From Prunella strophiata (taxonomy: Eukaryota; Chordata; Aves; Passeriformes; Prunellidae), in contig JAZBQD010000021.1 of NCBI GenBank assembly GCA_036583965.1, forward strand, positions 16,978,266-17,042,265: DNA of 64,000 nucleotides. Direction: 5' to 3'. A model generated the notes under the pieces. The model was not told where the DNA came from, did no database searches, and worked only from the letters and a program-made list of their open reading frames with translations. The first letter of the stretch is position 1, and each line of letters starts with the position of its first letter. The translations under genes and the position numbers were made by a program. Below, one piece after another: positions 1-10,523 of the stretch.

Positions 1-214
1 GGAGTCATGCAATTACTGACCAACAACACAGGGAGCTAAAAAGATTCTATTTACCAGATGCTGCATTGATCAACTTTTAGGGTTGAACGATGGAAGGATT
101 TATGGAAGGTGCTGCAAAGGCCAATAAGGCTGCAGTGTGAACACTCAAATCCCCATCCCCAAGGGCTTCAATCCTAATGTGAGACAACCTCACACCAGGA
201 CTCTGAAATGGTAC

Positions 215-305
215 CTCAATTTCAGGATTGAATCCTTTGAAGGACATTCTGCCATAAACGAGATCCTCACATCGCAGAAAGCTTCTCTCCTCTATTATAC
301 AGCTC
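215..305 (-). CDS. MPHOSPH6: MPHOSPH6 coding exon 3
   Basis: This 91-bp exon starts after a TTTTGTGCAG acceptor and completes the split Glu codon from exon 2. It then encodes SCIIEERSFLRCEDLVYG and RMSFKGFNPEIE, and ends at GAG before a GTACCA donor (214-209). The GRMSFKGFNPE block is the most conserved motif of the MPP6 family; the central part of yeast Mpp6 contacts the exosome cap subunit Rrp40 (EXOSC3 in human). Bird-specific differences visible here include SCIIEER where human has SFIIEEQ. The open frame continues past the donor into intron sequence, but that part has no similarity to the protein. The next exon should lie left of position 1. Confidence 0.95.
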
Positions 306-944
306 CTGCACAAAACCCCAAACCCAGCATTCTGTCAAATCATGCACTTTAAAAGTAATCAAATTAAACAAATGCAAAAAGGATGTGCCGTCTTCCTCCC
401 TCACAAACAAACAAAGCCACAGTGCAATTTAAACCATCAACTACTTTCTGCTTAATTGCTCTGATAAATCTATCAGTACAAGGAGCTTGGAGTGCAAAGG
501 AATCATTTTGGCCAGTAAAGCTGTGCCAGTTCCACAAGCAAAATTAACTCTTCTGACAAAAAGCACTCTTTGCTGCTATGGTTCCACCTACATTAATACT
601 TTTGCCAGAATAAAAATACCACATAAATATCACTCCCCAGGTGGCACTACTATACCAGCAAAAGCTTCTAATTAATTTTTCATTGTGCTGTTAGACCTGG
701 CATTAGTTGAGTCTATCAGGGTATAAAACACTGTGTCACTCTCTGTTCAGCAGACAGATTTCCCCCTTCTCCCTCCTTTTTTTCCTCTTTTAATGAGCAT
801 GGAGTGAGAAAAGAAACATGACCCTGAGGCATTCATAATACACGTGTCAGATAAAAGTTTTTCTGTGGATTGTTCCATCCTTTTCCTCACACACATGTAC
901 CTGTTCCCTCACCCCTCTTCATCTCCCATGTAAATCAAACTCTC

Positions 945-1325
945 ATGATCACAGAACTTAGGCTGAAGAGCTTGAGCTCATTGTCCTGCCTCAAGGCATG
1001 TTCATGTGCCATGAACAGCAGAGGTCCAGCTAACCTGTCCTCAAAAGACTTCCCATGATGAAGAATCCAGTGTCTCCTCAGGCAATCTACTCCAGAGCTT
1101 CAATTGCCTTATTTTTACAAAAGTTCTCCCAAAGTCCAGCTTGAACACTCCTTGCTGCAACTAAAGCTCAAATACCTTTTTGTCATATCCACCAAGAGTA
1201 ATGGAAAAGAGTTTATCAATGGCCTTATTCAGCTACAGTTAATTCCTTGGGTCCCAGCTTTTTCAAAATTATGTATGTTCTCCCTCAGTGGAATTTTTTT
1301 CTACTTCTGAAAGGATGAAACCCAA
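945..1325 (-). mobile_element. Old CR1-type LINE 3' fragment in MPHOSPH6 intron 2
   Basis: Read on the plus strand, the segment follows the reverse-complement layout of older avian/reptilian CR1 3' ends. A part resembling 'CTGTCCTCAAA...CCAATGATGGAGATTCC' comes first (near 1035-1070). Then come the 'GGCAATCTACTCCAG' block near 1082-1096, the 'TCCAGCTTGAACACTCCTTGCTGCAA' region near 1134-1160, and the 'CTCCCTCAG' block near 1281. Many substitutions and small gaps indicate an ancient subfamily. The element lies in the same orientation as the host gene. Its ends are approximate and it codes for nothing. Confidence 0.65.
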
Positions 1326-1863
1326 GCAATTTCAAAAGTAGTTCTCCTGCTATTTAAGGCACCTTTCTAAAGAGCAGGACACTTTTTTCCTTATTAGCTA
1401 AGCCTTCCTTTATTTTTACCATTATCTCTTCTATTTCAAAACCAGGATTTGAAGTGAGCTGGACATAAGAAGACAGAACCTTCCTGAATGGACTTAACCA
1501 TGTGACTGGAGCTGAATTTACTAACACAAGGTTTTAAACTTTGTTTTTAATGAAGGGAAAAAGCAGCAATGAATGAATTGGACCCTGACTGAAAGAAACT
1601 AATTGCATGCATCTAGAAGAATGTATGACTGAAAGAAACAACACACACAAGAATTGAAAGTAGGTCAAACTACACTAGGCAACCTCAAGAACAGCCCTAA
1701 AAATAAGTAATAAAAAAAACCCTGTAATGCCAGTCTCTCACTATTTTTGCTTCTGTTAACTGGTTATATATAATACTTATCTTACAGGAAAAAATATGAA
1801 TATGCTATTTCCATTTCAAAACAATCCAACGATGATAAGAAGTACAAAAGATTACAAGCTTAC

Positions 1864-1976
1864 TCTTTTTCCTTTAGATCTGGTACATCAAGATACCAGT
1901 GTTCTTCACTAATTATCTTCTTTTCTTCTTCTTCTAGTTGTTTTTTAGTTTGTGAATCCAAACCCCTTTGCATGAA
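1864..1976 (-). CDS. MPHOSPH6: MPHOSPH6 coding exon 2
   Basis: This 113-bp exon follows a TTTCTTTGTAG acceptor (AG at 1977-1978) and ends before a GTAAGC donor at 1863-1858. It encodes FMQRGLDSQTKKQLEEEEKK followed by IISEEHWYLDVPDLKEKE, with the last Glu codon split across the junction (phase 2). The sequence is almost identical to human MPHOSPH6, with a few conservative changes such as Gln for Glu in the DSQTKK region and LDVPDL for LDLPEL. The acidic, lysine-rich EEEEKK run and the EEHWYLD motif are family hallmarks. The exon is short and in a continuously open frame only on this strand. The surrounding sequence is intronic. Confidence 0.96.
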
Positions 1977-2116
1977 CTACAAAGAAAGACACAAACACAC
2001 AGCTTCAGTTTTCTGCATCATGAGAATCTTCTGAACATGCAGTAATTACATGATGGCAATTATCCATTACATAATGTTTAGCAGTTGATACATAGTAAAT
2101 TATTTTTCTAACTGGG

Positions 2117-2134
2117 TTTTTTTTTTTTTTTTTT
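2117..2134. repeat. Poly-T tract (18)
   Basis: Eighteen consecutive T in MPHOSPH6 intron 1, just beyond exon 2 on its upstream side. It is an intronic homopolymer. It reads as poly-A on the transcribed strand and so does not act as a polypyrimidine tract. Confidence 0.95.
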
Positions 2135-3289
2135 GAGTTTGGTCAAAGTTTGAACAGACAATGGAAAATTAAAACAGCTGCTGATCACAGCTACCTACTG
2201 AAAGTCAAGTCAGTCACACCTGTACTTACATATAAAAACCAGACCTGTCCTGGCTAGTTTTGATGGAGTGGAGTTTCACAATTCCCCAATTTTACTAAGG
2301 TTTTTCTAATGTTTCAGCAAAGGCCAGAATGAAGATAATGGTGTTGAAGTTATTGCTGCACATCAGGAACCAACTCCACCCATACAAACAGCACTGGAGC
2401 TCAGAGCTGGAGGTGGGTCATACCAGGCTGGCCATTTTTTGAAACATCTATACTTTCAACCATCCTCTTCTTTTCTCAGATTTAATGAACTGGATTGTGT
2501 TTGTAGTTCTGAAGGCACAAACCTGCCTTTGGAAGTGGAAAAATGTAAGACTTTGAAACCAGACTCTGAAGAAAAGTCCTCTGTATCCAGCTGTGCTACA
2601 GGAAGATGTTCCCAGCTCCTCAGTTCTCACTGACCCACCCAAAGTACTGGTCCAGCACTGTATTTAATCACCTGTGAACTCACTGCAGGAACAGGCTGCC
2701 AAAATAGCTGAGACCAAGAATGAAGTTTAGGGCAAGACTGCTATTTTCTCCTAATACAAGGACACTCCTGTCACTTGCCTCCTTGGTGATAACCTCTGTC
2801 AGAGGATGGGAACAGGCAGGTAGGAACAGTAACCTCTCAACAGCTGGGAGCAGAAGAAGACATCTGTCACAGCCTATAAAAAACTGCTGAGAGCACAGAA
2901 CTACAGACCTGAGGCCTGTGAAACAGCATTTTAATTTCCATTTGTCTCAAGTCAGGTGCCTGAACTGAGTGACAATGAAGTCTAAACAATGTCAATGAAA
3001 TATGCTGGGAAAAAACAGAACTCTTCAAAATTTTATGGTGATAATCCATATAGTCCCACTCCCCTAAAAGCTGGGATCCTCCCTGAGGATCTACAGAAAG
3101 TGTCTGGATAACTGTACCTATCAGAGGTCTACACTTACACCAACCTAACTCCCAGATAGAGGCAAGTCTAACACTACAGTTCACACACAATCCTTTAAAA
3201 ATACATAGGTGATACAGGTGTGCAATGTATGTATTACAACCAACCCACACATCTTTTCAGTCTTTACAACATGTCCAACCAAACCAAAC

Positions 3290-3530
3290 TCAAGTACAAG
3301 CCAACAGAGCAAGTGTTTCATTTTCCATTTCTATTTGCATCCACTGTACAAGATCTTTAATGAAAGAAAAATTGACTTCTGTTTTCTGAGTCGATTCAGA
3401 ATATGTTCGAAGCTTTCCAATTAAAATTACAGTATCTTCTTGAGGAAAATAAGTGAATCTATCATGTGGAAAAACATATTGCTCAAGGAAATTGGTTAGC
3501 CAGTCAGAAATCTCAACACCAGAAATTCTG
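3290..3530 (-). CDS. Unidentified protein-like terminal exon inside MPHOSPH6 intron 1
   Basis: On the minus strand a polypyrimidine-type acceptor TTCTTGTAG (AG at 3531-3532) is followed by an open frame of 79 codons closed by TGA at 3292-3290. Immediately upstream of the acceptor the same frame has a stop (TAA), so the open stretch begins at the acceptor, as expected of a real exon. The peptide contains RISGVEISDWLTNFLEQYVF near its start, then FTYFPQEDTVILIGKLRTYS, and ends VQWMQIEMENETLALLACT. Its composition is that of a folded globular protein and not of simple sequence. Exon entry needs two bases from the preceding exon, so splicing from MPHOSPH6 exon 1 (phase 0) would hit a stop within a few codons. 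It is not an MPHOSPH6 variant that keeps frame. I do not recognise the family. Alternatives are an exon of a nested or read-through minus-strand gene, a remnant of a lost gene, or chance. Confidence 0.4.
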
Positions 3531-3544
3531 CTACAAGAACCCAA

Positions 3545-5210
3545 TTAAATAATCATTTCACACTCCATTTTAAACATTATGTTCCCAAAGATTACTACAG
3601 GAAAAACCTAGATAAAAATTATGTGATCAGCTTTCTCTCGAATGTAAACACACATGAAATTAAAAATATACCCATTGTGGCAGGCACAGAATTTGTAAGT
3701 CAGTAACTGAGTTGTTTGGGTGAGTTTCCCCAGGCTATGAGACCTGGACCAAATGGTGCAAGGTCTAAAAGTGTGTCTCCATGTGGCCCAGTATTTACTG
3801 AAAATAGTCCTTCCAACACCACCAACACACCTCATCTCTGGGTGTCACTTCACCCACCTGCTGAATTTTGGTAATACACTGCATCACTACCTGCAGAGGC
3901 AGCTGCTGAAGGCTTAATGAAAACATTTGTAAACAGGAAGATCTGCAGAAACAAAGTGCTAAATCCAAGATCTGTGTATGACCTTTTCAAAACCTACTGA
4001 TCTCTTCAAAGCTGGTTATTACTGCCTGGACTGTGAACCTGCAAATGTCATGGCAGCATATTCACATGGCTGGTTCTCCATGGCCTTCCAGAGGAAAACA
4101 ATCCAAAAACCTGCTTTTGAAATCTCCAGGGGGTTAGTAAACTGGCAAACAACAGGAAGAAAAAATTCATTTTAAAAGTGTATTATATAAAAATAAGAAA
4201 AAATAATGGTGCTGCCATCCAGGTTATGGGAGTCTAACTTTGTCACACATTGCTGGCTGACTCAGTTCAACACCTACTCCCTTCTGAGAACCAGGCAAGA
4301 TGTATTTTGTTCCTTCTGTGTACAAGTTTTAGATTTAGAAGCATCTGTTAATTAGGGTAAATATTCCATCATCCAACTGTAGCAGAGTGCACTTTATGTG
4401 AAAAATTGAACTGAAGTCAGCTAATCTTTTCAGCCAGAATGTGAAATATATGCTCATATACGTGGAGGAAAACTGACTAAATAAAACACCACAAGCAAGA
4501 AGCCACAAAGGTCCCCATCATGTTCAGTTAAAAAACTGAATATTAACATAAAAATAATAATAAACAAAGATACTCAACTTTTCCTGGTTGTTTTCCAGCA
4601 ATAAAGGACCATCAATCAGAGAATGTACTCTACTGAATTAGGAGTTGTAGTACATGGTGTGAAGCAGAATCCATTAGCCAGTGAGCAGAGACTAATTTCA
4701 CACTGGTGACATGAGATTCACAATTCCAAGGGTAATAAGCACATCGGGGTGTTACTAAGATCCCTGGCATTTATGATTTCAGAAAGCTGGTTAATACTGG
4801 ATGTTAATCCCATTCAGGCTGGGATTTCCTTAGCCAGCAATGTAAACAGGGGTAAAAATGCTCACACCAAAACCTAAACCTTTTCCCCCTCAATACCAAA
4901 AACCCCACCCCCAAGCAAAGCAAACAGCATTGATATTTTCATTTCGATGTGCTGCTGAAACCTTTTTATTTAAATTCACAATAAACAGCCCAGCAGCAGA
5001 GGAACGAGCTGGAACGAAAGCACTCTCAAAAGGTGCGCTGGAGCTGGCTCTTGAGGCCAGACTTTTGCTGGAATCCTGAAGCTGCTCTCCCGCACCGAAC
5101 CCTGCAGTTTGCAACCCCCGCGTTCGAGCAGCTCGGTGCCGGCATCAGTGATTTCTTGCCGGGGGAGCAGCGCAGAAAGCGGCCCATGGATAAACACATC
5201 TGTATGCAGA
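3545..5210. other. Remaining intron 1 sequence of MPHOSPH6
   Basis: AT-leaning intronic DNA between the unidentified open exon and the CpG island. I see no further exon, tandem repeat or transposon that can be supported. Open frames here are short and lack protein-like composition. Confidence 0.6.
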
Positions 5211-5406
5211 GCATGGGTGGTGGAGACCAGGGCTGGCCGAGCAATGCCCACACCGGGGCTCCGGGACGGCCGCGTGTGGCCGGACCCGCACCCGGCCGCG
5301 GCCCACAGCCCGGGCCCCGCTCGCCATCCGTGCCGGCCCGGCCCTGCTGCCCCCGCTTCCAGCCCCCCGCAGGCCGCAGGCTCGCCTTCCCCTCCTTCCC
5401 CGTCAC

Positions 5407-5457
5407 CTTCATGCGCAGCAGGTTCTTGGACAGCTTGGTTTTCACCTCGCCGGCCAT
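5407..5457 (-). CDS. MPHOSPH6: MPHOSPH6 coding exon 1 (start codon, 17 codons)
   Basis: The ATG is read at 5457-5455 on the minus strand. The exon encodes MAGEVKTKLSKNLLRMK, matching the N-terminus of vertebrate MPHOSPH6, including the conserved KLSKNLLRMK stretch. It ends with AAG directly before a GTGACG donor (plus-strand 5401-5406), leaving phase 0. The protein is a cofactor of the nuclear RNA exosome. In yeast and human, MPP6 helps tether the helicase MTR4 to the exosome core and supports 5.8S rRNA 3'-end maturation; the N-terminal part takes part in helicase contact. The reading frame continues open into the intron and upstream into the CpG island, but those extensions do not match the protein. 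Start choice rests on homology and on the position inside the CpG island. Confidence 0.95.
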
Positions 5458-5534
5458 GGCGGCCCGCAGGCCGCGGCGGATCCCCGCGCTCGCGTAGCGC
5501 CCAGGCCGCGCACGCCGCGGGAGGAGCGGGGCGA

Positions 5535-5552
5535 GGCGGCGGCGGCGGCGGC
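5535..5552. repeat. (GGC)6 triplet repeat upstream of the MPHOSPH6 ATG
   Basis: Six perfect GGC units on the plus strand (GCC on the transcribed strand) are followed by GCGG. The repeat lies 78-95 bases upstream of the start codon, so it is probably in the 5'UTR or at the transcription start. Such triplet runs in promoters are prone to length variation. Confidence 0.9.
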
Positions 5553-5640
5553 GCGGCTCCACCCTCCGGCCGGGGGCGGCCGCGGGCACAGCACCCTGCC
5601 CACACCACAAGGGAGCCGCCAGGGCCGGGGGTGCGCTGAA

Positions 5641-8600
5641 ATAGAAATAAACTTTACGGCTGTGCGGGGTGAGGGAGATCGGGGGTGTGAGCATGACATA
5701 AATCCGCTGCGGTGTGAAATGGTAAATCAGTATGTGAACCTGACATGCCTTACTCACGTTTGTGTGTTGTGCAGTGCTGCCGGCTTACAGCTTCATCCAT
5801 AATTTTCTGGTATTTCAAGAAGAGTATAAAATACTTCTCACACTGGCATTTGAAAACTGCTTGACTTTATAAGCATGTATTTTTTTACAATCAGCCCTGA
5901 CATTTATTTAAAAAAAAAAAAAAAAAAAAAGAAAATCACAAAATAGTCAAATGTGATTAAAACTAGAAAGCACACAAATTCAAAGATATTACAAAAAGCC
6001 TCAAAGCTTTGTTAGTCCTGAATTGTAGTTTGTGAATTCAGTGTTGGCAGTGCTGGTGTTGGACTGCCCTGCCGGGCACTGGGAGCTGAGGAGGAAATCC
6101 TGATAGGGAATTGCCAGCTGACTCCCAGTCAGAAGCATGTACCACAATTTCTCTATATATCCTCATAAATCAGATTTCTGATGCCTGTTTTGACATTTGG
6201 CACATAAACTGGTGATAAAGCAATAAGAGTGAGGGTTCAGTGTTCAAAACTTTAATGAACTGGTGTGCTCCAAAAGACAATTTAGGGAGAAAAGTTCCCG
6301 TATATGCAAGATGTAGGTCAAAGCTTGAAGAACTCTGTAAAGATTTATGCTCTAATAGACTCCACAGAAAGGTATAATGAAGGACAAAACCTGATTGCAG
6401 TGGGAAAGGAGGGAGAATTATCCACATCCAGGCATCCTTATTACACATTTAAGCTCAGTGGACTAAAATGACCACAAATGCCGATGAAACATGGAGCCAC
6501 AAATGCTTCAAGGCAAAGTCATAACACTGCATGAAAATATTTAATTTTCATATAGGGAAGGCACCTTCATTCCCGGGCTCTGTAAATGAGTTGAAGCAGC
6601 TCTGAAGTTCAAGGCCCCAGTGAGAAAGTCACATTGTGAGTGTGGCAGCTATGCTGTTTTGCTCCTTCTCTGTTCCCTTTCTCATTAACAGCTATCATCC
6701 CTTCCCAACAAAAGAAGGCTGGGAGGAAATTTGCCATTTTCTGAATACAAATGTTCATCAAAGAATGAATATGTTTGAATCTTAGTGAGCAAACCAATAG
6801 GGGAAAGCTGTTAATTAATGTAATGGCACAGTACAGCCAGAATCTGTCCATTTTTGGTGCTATGTTCTATTTGCCATGCATTTTAATAATGCATTTACTT
6901 TTTGTTGATCATTGCAAATCAGAGCCCTGTGTTTAATTGCATGACCTTCAACGTCAGGGCTTTTCTGAGCAGTTTCGGTTCATTTACAGTCCAGGAATGT
7001 ACTTTGAATGATTTCTTCTAAATACTGTGCTCTCCTCAGCACTTCTGCAGCCACTGAGCTGTGGTAGTGCCTGGCTTTGCTTGGTGGCCTTTTCAAGAGC
7101 TGTTTCTGTCCCTCCATCCTGCAGAACATCCCAGCTCAACAATTCCTCAGCAGACTCTGCTCACAGCCTGTTTGGGATTTGGGCTCTGCACATAGCAGCT
7201 CCTCTCTAACTTTGCTGAGAAGGAGCATCCTGCCCCCAAATTCTCTGGGAGCTGCATTCTAATAATTCTAATACATCACCATGCAGTGTCTAACTGGGAT
7301 GGGGAGAGTGCAAGGGGTTTTCACCTTATCTAACCATGAAGATTATTCCTGGTGCTCCCTGGTCCCCACTGCACCCCGTGTTTTGGTGCTGCACCCCAGG
7401 TTTGCACAATTCCTGTCACTGTCTGTTTGCACATCAGCTAAAAACCTGCCTCCATACAGGCAGGGAGAAGCATTTTGCAGTAAAAGCAGTATAGGTTCTG
7501 TGATGTTTATTTAGAAAAGTGGAGATTGTAAAAAGGCTGCCAAAGAATGTGATCTATTTTGGCAGTAAAAAAGCCCAAAGGAAATTTTTGGGTTGCATCT
7601 CCCATCACTTGAATTGGATGGGGAGGTTATAGATAACAATCAGCTGCCTTGTGGACCAGATTATACTGTCTGGTAAATGTGAAGACACTCCATTGATTGC
7701 AGGAGAAATTTTTATGATTTACTGGCAATGGTGGAGGTAACTCAGAGAAGAATCCAGCCCTGTAAATACGCCTGCTTGTGAAGTGGAGTGAGGGTGAGGA
7801 GAATTAGGAGAGAAAAAGAATCTCTCAATGTTTAGAGAAGAATCGAGGGTCATTGTAAATGACAATTAGACACTCTCCCACAGCTGAGTGCTGCACAACA
7901 GCTCCATTTTCAACCTGGAAATCAATTTCTTTTTCAAAACAAAAATACTCGGGAAATAACTTGGGGGAAAGGCGCTCCATCTCATCAAAGATTGTACATT
8001 AAACAAGCAGATAAAAGATTTTTCTTCCTAGGAAATGTGGTCCCTTCTCCCTCTAGTAATTACAGAAGTAAAATCAAAGTTGTCATTAACATTATTTAAG
8101 GAGTAATCTCTCTTGGAGCAACACATGTGGCAGCTGTGAATTTCACACCAATGAGATCTAATTTGAGGGAACTCGTGGCTTACTTTCCCCATAACCTTTT
8201 ATTTATTCATATTATTGCAATAGTGTGATTTTAGTGCAAAACGGGAATCTCAAACCTTACAGCAACCTATCAGTTGATTTGATTTCTTATGAGCTGTCTT
8301 TGAATTCCGAGGCAGCTTTTTACAGCTCTCAGAATACCTGAAGCCTTTTCCCCCTCCTTGCAAATATCAAAAATTCTTAAAGTATGACAGGCGAGTCATT
8401 AATTTGCGTCAAATTCCTCCACTGTGTTTTAAGTAAGGACATTATGTGTTTTTCTCTATGAATGAGGGAAAGAAAATGAGAAGTGGAGCTGCCGGAGGTC
8501 TGTTTGCAAACCTGCAAGGAAGGTGTGAAGTGCTGCGTGTACTGGGAGTGATCAGGAGAGCAGTTTTGTCCCCTGTGCTCCCCACGGAGAGCGTGATGAA

Positions 8601-9010
8601 ATCCTCCTCGTGGCAGAGGTGCCGTTCTCATGTGCAGGACTCGTTTTCCATCTCTCCTGCTCGCACCCCGCTCTGAGCTCTCATGCGGTGCACTGATGGC
8701 TGCTGGGGCGCTGGGGGATTTGTTACAATATTCATCACCTTTGATGCGCTCATGTTCAACCGTGCTGCTCATCCTCACCTCATCCGCGGAGGATACAGGG
8801 TAGCTCCAGCTCTCCTTCTCACCGCACTGACTCTCACTCTTTGCTTTTGAAGTCCCCTTTTCTGGCACTGACACCGGTTTAGGTGGCAGCTTGCAGCAAC
8901 TTAAGCCCCACTGTGCCCCAGCCGTACCGCCTGTAGCTATTCTTATCAGAGCTCTCTCAGAGCCCTCTGGAATGCATCAAGGTTACTTGTTTGAACCAAT
9001 GTTACTAAGA
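5641..9010. other. Intergenic DNA right of MPHOSPH6
   Basis: No identifiable gene. There is a 21-base A tract at 5910-5930. A slightly CpG-enriched patch at about 8560-8850 overlaps a 165-codon minus-strand open frame (8377-8874) that matches nothing I know. The block around 7960-8260 is AT-rich with several TAAT-type motifs and could be a regulatory element, but this is unproven. Confidence 0.55.
5910..5930. repeat. Poly-A tract (21)
   Basis: Twenty-one consecutive A. There is no adjoining gene-like copy, so it does not mark a processed pseudogene that I can recognise. Confidence 0.95.
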
Positions 9011-9017
9011 CATAAAT

Positions 9018-9292
9018 TGTGTTAAATTAAGAAAGAAGAGGCTGAGAAACGGAATACCAGGACCACAAGAACTAGGTAACAGAGGGCTGTGAAGCACCTG
9101 GACTGTAACAGATCACATACTCTGAGAAGTGCATGCAGAAGGTGTGGACAAGATAGAGGCACCAATGAAGAAGAGCATGATCAGCGTGTGCAGTAGAGCT
9201 AGAATGTATAAATGAGTGCATAATGTAAACAATAAACAGCTTCTGCTTGATTGTATTGGTTAGTAGGAGCCCTGTTTCCTGCAGCAGTTGAC
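9018..9292 (+). mobile_element. Probable solo LTR of an avian endogenous retrovirus
   Basis: The segment starts TGTGTTAAATTAAG and ends near GCAGTTGACA. A TATAAAT box lies at 9207-9213 and an AATAAA signal at 9231-9236. These are followed by a CTTCTGCTTGATTGTATTGG stretch and a GAGCCCTGTTTCCTGC block. Promoter, polyadenylation signal and this downstream run are the order seen in passerine ERVK-type LTRs. No gag, pol or env remains flank it, so it would be a solo LTR left by recombination between two LTRs. I could not find a clear target-site duplication, so the ends are approximate and the family assignment is tentative. Confidence 0.5.
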
Positions 9293-10504
9293 ACACAGAG
9301 GGTGTTTTAAATCCCTGCCCCACGTTCCTCAGCTGACAGTTTTCCTGTGGATGGGAATGATGTGGAAAGAATGCAGCAGGAGCCAGACTGCTGTAATTTG
9401 GGTAACACAGATCTGTGAGCACAGTTCATGTTGCTGACTCTTTCCTTTCAATAGCCTTCGGTAGTTCACAATTTGTGCAGCATGGAAAGGTGTGTTTTAA
9501 AAATGTGCTTGTGGCAAAACAGAGTTACAAAATCTCCAGGACAATTAAGCTGTGTCTTTGGAGAAAATAGCTGGTGTCAGTTTGGGAGAGGACAGTTCAG
9601 AGTGCTTTTGGCTGGTCCAGTGGCAGGTGACCTTTGTATGAATAAATAGAGTAATTCCTTTTTGGTTACAGAAAGAACCAGCCTCATAATGGCAGCTCCC
9701 TATATTCTGCCATAGCTGAAGTGGTGGAGAGAACTCATGCTGGTCTGTCATTCTGCTGGCATGTGGAGAAGCCTAAATATTTGAAATTATTTGATATATA
9801 CCCATGTTAGGAGCCAGAGCAAAGAGAATGACTGCAGAACAGTGTGGAGCATCCTTCTCTTTGCTTTCCTTTAAAAATCAGGAGGCTTTTAACTTTTTGG
9901 ATTTGATGGAATCACAATTAAAAGAGAAAAAGAAAATATCACCCTCAGTTTGTTAACCATAAAAATGCAATCCAGCAGTGCTGCTGGTGCTTTGCTGTTT
10001 CCCAGGTCAATAAATAGCTCCCCTGACTTTAATAAACATTGATGCTGCAGGCTTGTTCTACAGTGATTGAACATTTTTATAGTTTCAACCACTCGCATTG
10101 CATGAAAGCTTTAAGATTTTTTTTTCCTTTTTTTTCCACCCCTCTTTTTCAGGAGGGTTGTTTCTGATTGATTAAATTGTCATTTTCAGAGTTAGTTGCT
10201 GAATTATAACTTGGCATTTTTAACCATGCAATTTGTTTAAAGAGACAGCGTTTTGATATAGCAAAGCAGCTGAGAATTTTTAAGCAGTAAAAGGAAATTT
10301 TGTTCACTTTGTTCTCAGCCTTTCATCACTGCCTGACAAAAATGCTCCTGAAAACAACATGAAGGCTATGATATGAAGAGAAGGTGCTTAGATCCATGCT
10401 CACTTCTTTATTCCGTCACAGGGCTGATCTGTGCAGAACTATTTTGCTTTCGATTAGTAGTCGGATACCTCATTGTTGTTCACGTGTTTATCTTTCCAAG
10501 GAGG

Positions 10505-10523
10505 AAGGGAGGGAGGGAGGGAG
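10505..10523. repeat. (GGGA)n microsatellite
   Basis: Four to five GGGA units in an AG-rich run, ending at GAGAATT. Short and uninterrupted. Confidence 0.85.

Larger units (their letters stand above)
1..5560 (-). other. MPHOSPH6: MPHOSPH6 gene body, 5' half (exons 1-3, introns 1-2, part of intron 3)
   Basis: This is the partial transcription unit of M-phase phosphoprotein 6, read right to left. The CpG-island promoter and exon 1 lie at the right. Intron 1 is 1977-5406, intron 2 is 306-1863, and intron 3 starts at 214 and runs off the left edge. The three coding exons join in frame with splice phases 0 and 2 and give 85 residues matching the start of the vertebrate protein (about 160 residues in human). 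Roughly the last 75 residues and the 3'UTR are therefore outside the window. Intron 2 contains a CR1 remnant and intron 1 contains an unidentified open exon. The right boundary, the transcription start, is an estimate. Confidence 0.93.
5215..5640 (-). promoter_or_regulatory. MPHOSPH6: CpG-island promoter and 5'UTR of MPHOSPH6
   Basis: This is the densest CpG cluster of the window. It is very GC-rich and centred on the MPHOSPH6 start codon at 5457. No convincing TATA box stands at the expected place, as is typical of a housekeeping promoter with dispersed starts. An NRF1-like sequence, CGCGCACGCCGCG, lies near 5507-5519, about 50 bases upstream of the ATG on the transcribed strand. The island could also drive divergent transcription to the right, which would be upstream antisense RNA rather than a recognisable gene. 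The exact start site cannot be fixed from sequence alone. Confidence 0.85.

Noticed and set aside
77..214. Continuation of the exon 3 frame towards position 77
   Set aside because: It lies past a canonical GT donor and no longer matches MPHOSPH6, so it is intron read-through.
2240..2430. Possible DNA-transposon or LTR remnant in intron 1
   Set aside because: No terminal inverted repeats, target-site duplication or known consensus landmark could be identified by eye.
4976..5757. Long open frames (up to 243 codons) on both strands around the MPHOSPH6 promoter
   Set aside because: Explained by the GC-rich CpG island, where stop codons are rare. Only the 17-codon exon 1 segment matches a protein.
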